The translations under genes and the position numbers were made by a program. From NCBI GenBank assembly GCA_902531985.1, contig CACAGG010000006.1, forward strand, positions 1 through 43,388: 43,388 bases of DNA, read 5' to 3'. The notes below the pieces were generated by a model that saw only the letters and a list, made by a program, of their open reading frames with translations, was not told where the DNA came from and ran no database searches. Shown piece after piece: positions 41,460 to 43,388 of the stretch (positions are counted from its first letter, which is position 1; each line of letters begins with the position of its first letter). This DNA is from an uncultured marine group III euryarchaeote (lineage in GTDB: Archaea > Thermoplasmatota > Poseidoniia > MGIII > CG-Epi1).

Positions 41460-42983
41460 CTAGTAAGAACTTAGCCTTTTTATTACAAAATTCTTGTCAA
41501 TAGTAGCCAAGAAAAATCCTAATCTCGGCCCTCTCTCTTTACCCAGCAGTATAAGATACATAATTCTAAAATATTCTTTTGCAGGAACATTAGTGGATTC
41601 CTGTAATTCATAAAAAGAATCATGTATAGATTCAGGATTCCAATCAATTAAAGTCATTTTTTCTTTTAAATTATTAATGTATGTTTTTTCATCAGATTTT
41701 AAATTAACATCTGGCGCACTTTCTTGTATTTTAAATTTAACACTTTCAGGTGCATAATTATCGAGCCACCCTTCTATACAGCTTAATCTTGATTTCAGGT
41801 TAATAATTTCATCCGAGTCTAATTTTGTAATATCACCGGTTCGAATCAGTGCTTTCTCTATTTCCTTATGATTTTCTTTTGATTGTGTTAATGTTACTAA
41901 ATGCCTGTAAGGTATTGCCTGTTTTTTACTCTTAGAAATAGTCTTGATTTGGCTTAGTTCTAAAGCCCTTGATGTATTTTCTTCCAACTCTCCAGAGTAG
42001 TAAGTTTGTAAATTTCTATCATATCTGTCAACGGAGTTCAATAACCCCAGTCCAGGATCAAAATCTACATGTCTATTTGGTTGAGGCTGCATTATTAGCC
42101 ACCGTATTACTTCAGGGGGTGCCATTCTAAGCATTTCTTCTGCAGATATTGCAAGACCTGTTGACGAATGCATAGCTCCCTTTCCTTTTAGATTAATCCA
42201 TTCATAGACAATATGATGAGGCTCATCATAATCTAAAATATTTTTTACAATTCTTTTACCAGTATCAAAGCTTCCACCTTTAGTAGCGTGATCTTTTCCA
42301 AATGCTTCAAAAGTAACACCCAATATTTTCCACTTGGATGGCCAATCGAGTCTCCAAGGAAGTTTTCCTTCTCCTTTTTCAATATTATTTTTTACTTCAT
42401 TTCCTGATTCGTTAACAAAATAAACAAATGGCCACTCATATCTTATAAATTTACCATTGCATAATTTTCCATTAATATCTTTAAATGTCCATGGGAACCA
42501 GTGTTTTGGAAGTTGTCTTCCGGATATTTTTTCTAAAATATCTCTTGCTTCCACTCTATTTTCAATTATTTTTTTTGCACATTGATTATATTTTCCATCT
42601 TTATAGTATTGATAATTATTTATGACTTTGGGCTTAACTCCCACTTCCTCTAAAGCTTGAAAAAAGGGTTTAAGAAAAAACTGATCATAACTTCCATCTC
42701 CTTTTGGAGCCGGAATTTCAGCTAACGGTCTACCAACGTATGATTTGTATTTTTCTTCATCCAAAAAGGGGTAAACTTTTCTCAAAGGATCTGCATTATC
42801 TGCAACATAGAGTAATTCAGCTTCACCACCTTTGTCATTTACAGCTCTTACTATAGCATCAGCAGTCAAAATTTCACGCATGCTACCCAGATGTATAGGC
42901 CCGGATGGAGTTATGCCGGAAGAAACAACTTGCTTTCTTCCAGATTCTAAAAGTTTTTCTGCGACTACATCAGCCCAGTGCAT
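41460..42983 (-). CDS. lysS: Lysyl-tRNA synthetase, class I
   Basis: A class I LysRS of 507 residues, the archaeal type. It charges tRNA-Lys. The HIGH-equivalent is in GITPSGPIHLGSMRE (H31), preceded by the family start HWADVVAEKLL. The KMSKS-equivalent region is KGKGAMHSSTG, a form usual for class I LysRS. Other motifs are VTFEAFGKDHATKGGSFDTG and RWLIMQPQPNRHVDFDPG. The C-terminal alpha-helical anticodon-binding part is present. Its ATG overlaps the upstream phosphoribosyltransferase stop by one base (TGATG). Confidence 0.96.
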   Translation of the reverse strand: MHWADVVAEKLLESGRKQVVSSGITPSGPIHLGSMREILTADAIVRAVNDKGGEAELLYVADNADPLRKVYPFLDEEKYKSYVGRPLAEIPAPKGDGSYDQFFLKPFFQALEEVGVKPKVINNYQYYKDGKYNQCAKKIIENRVEARDILEKISGRQLPKHWFPWTFKDINGKLCNGKFIRYEWPFVYFVNESGNEVKNNIEKGEGKLPWRLDWPSKWKILGVTFEAFGKDHATKGGSFDTGKRIVKNILDYDEPHHIVYEWINLKGKGAMHSSTGLAISAEEMLRMAPPEVIRWLIMQPQPNRHVDFDPGLGLLNSVDRYDRNLQTYYSGELEENTSRALELSQIKTISKSKKQAIPYRHLVTLTQSKENHKEIEKALIRTGDITKLDSDEIINLKSRLSCIEGWLDNYAPESVKFKIQESAPDVNLKSDEKTYINNLKEKMTLIDWNPESIHDSFYELQESTNVPAKEYFRIMYLILLGKERGPRLGFFLATIDKNFVIKRLSSY

Positions 42984-43388
42984 CAGTTTCTTACCGGTCT
43001 TGCCCTAATTAAAGCCCTTAATGGTACACCTTCTAAATCATCTTCAGCCTTTTTATTAATTAAAACTATTACTAAAACCGGATTTCCATTTTGCTTCTTC
43101 ACAAAATTAATAGCTTCTTTTGTTGTAGTGCCAGTACTTACGACATCATCAATTATTACGATATTTTTACCATCAAGTCCTGCGTAATTTGAAGCATAAT
43201 TAGTTTCAGTACCGTCTCTACTAGGCCTAATCATACCAAAATCTAATCCTAGTAAATCAGAGATACTTGTAGCTAATGGTATTCCGTTATGTGTTATTCC
43301 AGCAATCATGTCTAAATCAAATTCATTTTTCTCTTGTTCCTCTAAAATAACATCAGCCATTATTTCAGCGATAGAGTTTATTCTTGAA
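42983..43388 (-). CDS. Orotate phosphoribosyltransferase-like protein (PyrE or GfcR), C-terminal part
   Basis: The frame is open to the window edge, so the ATG at 43360 is likely internal and the N terminus lies outside. About 135 residues are visible. The PRPP-binding motif is VIIDDVVSTGTTTKEA, preceded by AGITHNGIPLATSISDLLG. These fit type I phosphoribosyltransferases of the PyrE group. Archaeal GfcR/PurR-like regulators have the same domain behind an N-terminal helix-turn-helix; that region would decide between enzyme and regulator and is not visible. It overlaps lysS by one base. Confidence 0.85.
   Translation of the reverse strand, partial: SRINSIAEIMADVILEEQEKNEFDLDMIAGITHNGIPLATSISDLLGLDFGMIRPSRDGTETNYASNYAGLDGKNIVIIDDVVSTGTTTKEAINFVKKQNGNPVLVIVLINKKAEDDLEGVPLRALIRARPVRN

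Noticed and set aside
41460-42983. LysRS lacking KMSKS as a sign of decay
   Set aside because: Class I LysRS normally has a divergent form of this motif, and all other regions are intact.
43358-43360. ATG at 43360 as the start of the phosphoribosyltransferase
   Set aside because: The frame stays open to the window edge, and the visible part lacks the N-terminal region of the family, so the gene is cut by the window.

Overview
The window comes from an AT-rich, tightly packed archaeal genome. The informational genes are archaeal: a uL1-uL10-P1 ribosomal stalk operon, a class I lysyl-tRNA synthetase, and an acidic P1 protein with the archaeal/eukaryotic stalk tail. They sit among many bacterial-type metabolic genes, secreted subtilases, peptide ABC transporters and fatty-acid/ketone enzymes. 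This mix, with a low GC content judged by eye, fits a planktonic marine Thermoplasmatota (Candidatus Poseidoniia, Marine Group II or III). That placement is inferred from gene content; no marker tree was made. Genes are separated by a few bases or overlap by 1-11, no gene-free stretch exceeds 300 bases, and I see no IS element, integrase, phage gene or CRISPR array.

Layout. (1) 1-1106: end of an acyl-CoA synthetase and a small zinc-ribbon membrane protein. (2) 1186-14695: a protein-scavenging region. Two membrane-anchored S8 subtilases flank a dipeptide/oligopeptide ABC importer whose binding protein carries two PKD domains, whose two permeases are fused into one polypeptide, and one of whose ATPases contains a predicted membrane hairpin. 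An ABC exporter and tRNA-Ala(UGC) follow. (3) 14727-15998: ACT-ACT protein, Smr-like protein and LysE exporter. (4) 19398 down to 15990, minus strand: a six-gene run, namely a 57-residue ribbon-helix-helix protein, an NfeD-like membrane protein, FolE, QueE, QueC and QueD. This is a complete GTP-to-preQ0 route, but QueC has lost three of four zinc cysteines and QueD one of three zinc histidines. (5) 20839-22675: MATE exporter, a conserved unknown with an HCSLCDITHG motif, and a divergent MFS transporter. (6) 30124 down to 22676, minus strand: two ATPase/permease ABC-2 pairs, DnaJ, a DUF3592-like protein with an EF-hand-type loop, a DUF4442 hotdog protein and a Rieske oxygenase. (7) 30177-33428: stalk operon with a structured leader, then a SAP/coiled-coil protein. 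(8) 33472-41424: acetoacetyl-CoA synthetase, a 1389-residue kexin-like protease with P, thrombospondin-3 and LamG regions, and bifunctional FTCD. (9) 41460-43388: LysRS and a truncated PyrE/GfcR-like phosphoribosyltransferase.

Working together: secreted proteases and the Dpp system would break down external protein and import peptides. FTCD, the LysE exporter and acetoacetyl-CoA synthetase would handle amino-acid and acyl intermediates. Many genes have a TATA-like element centred 24-27 bases before the start codon, often GTG or TTG, which suggests leaderless mRNAs. The uL1 gene is the clear exception: it has a folded leader, a strong Shine-Dalgarno sequence and apparently an ATC start codon. 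The leads most worth following are the uL1 leader, the ATPase with a membrane hairpin, and the RHH-led preQ0 operon with altered QueC and QueD.
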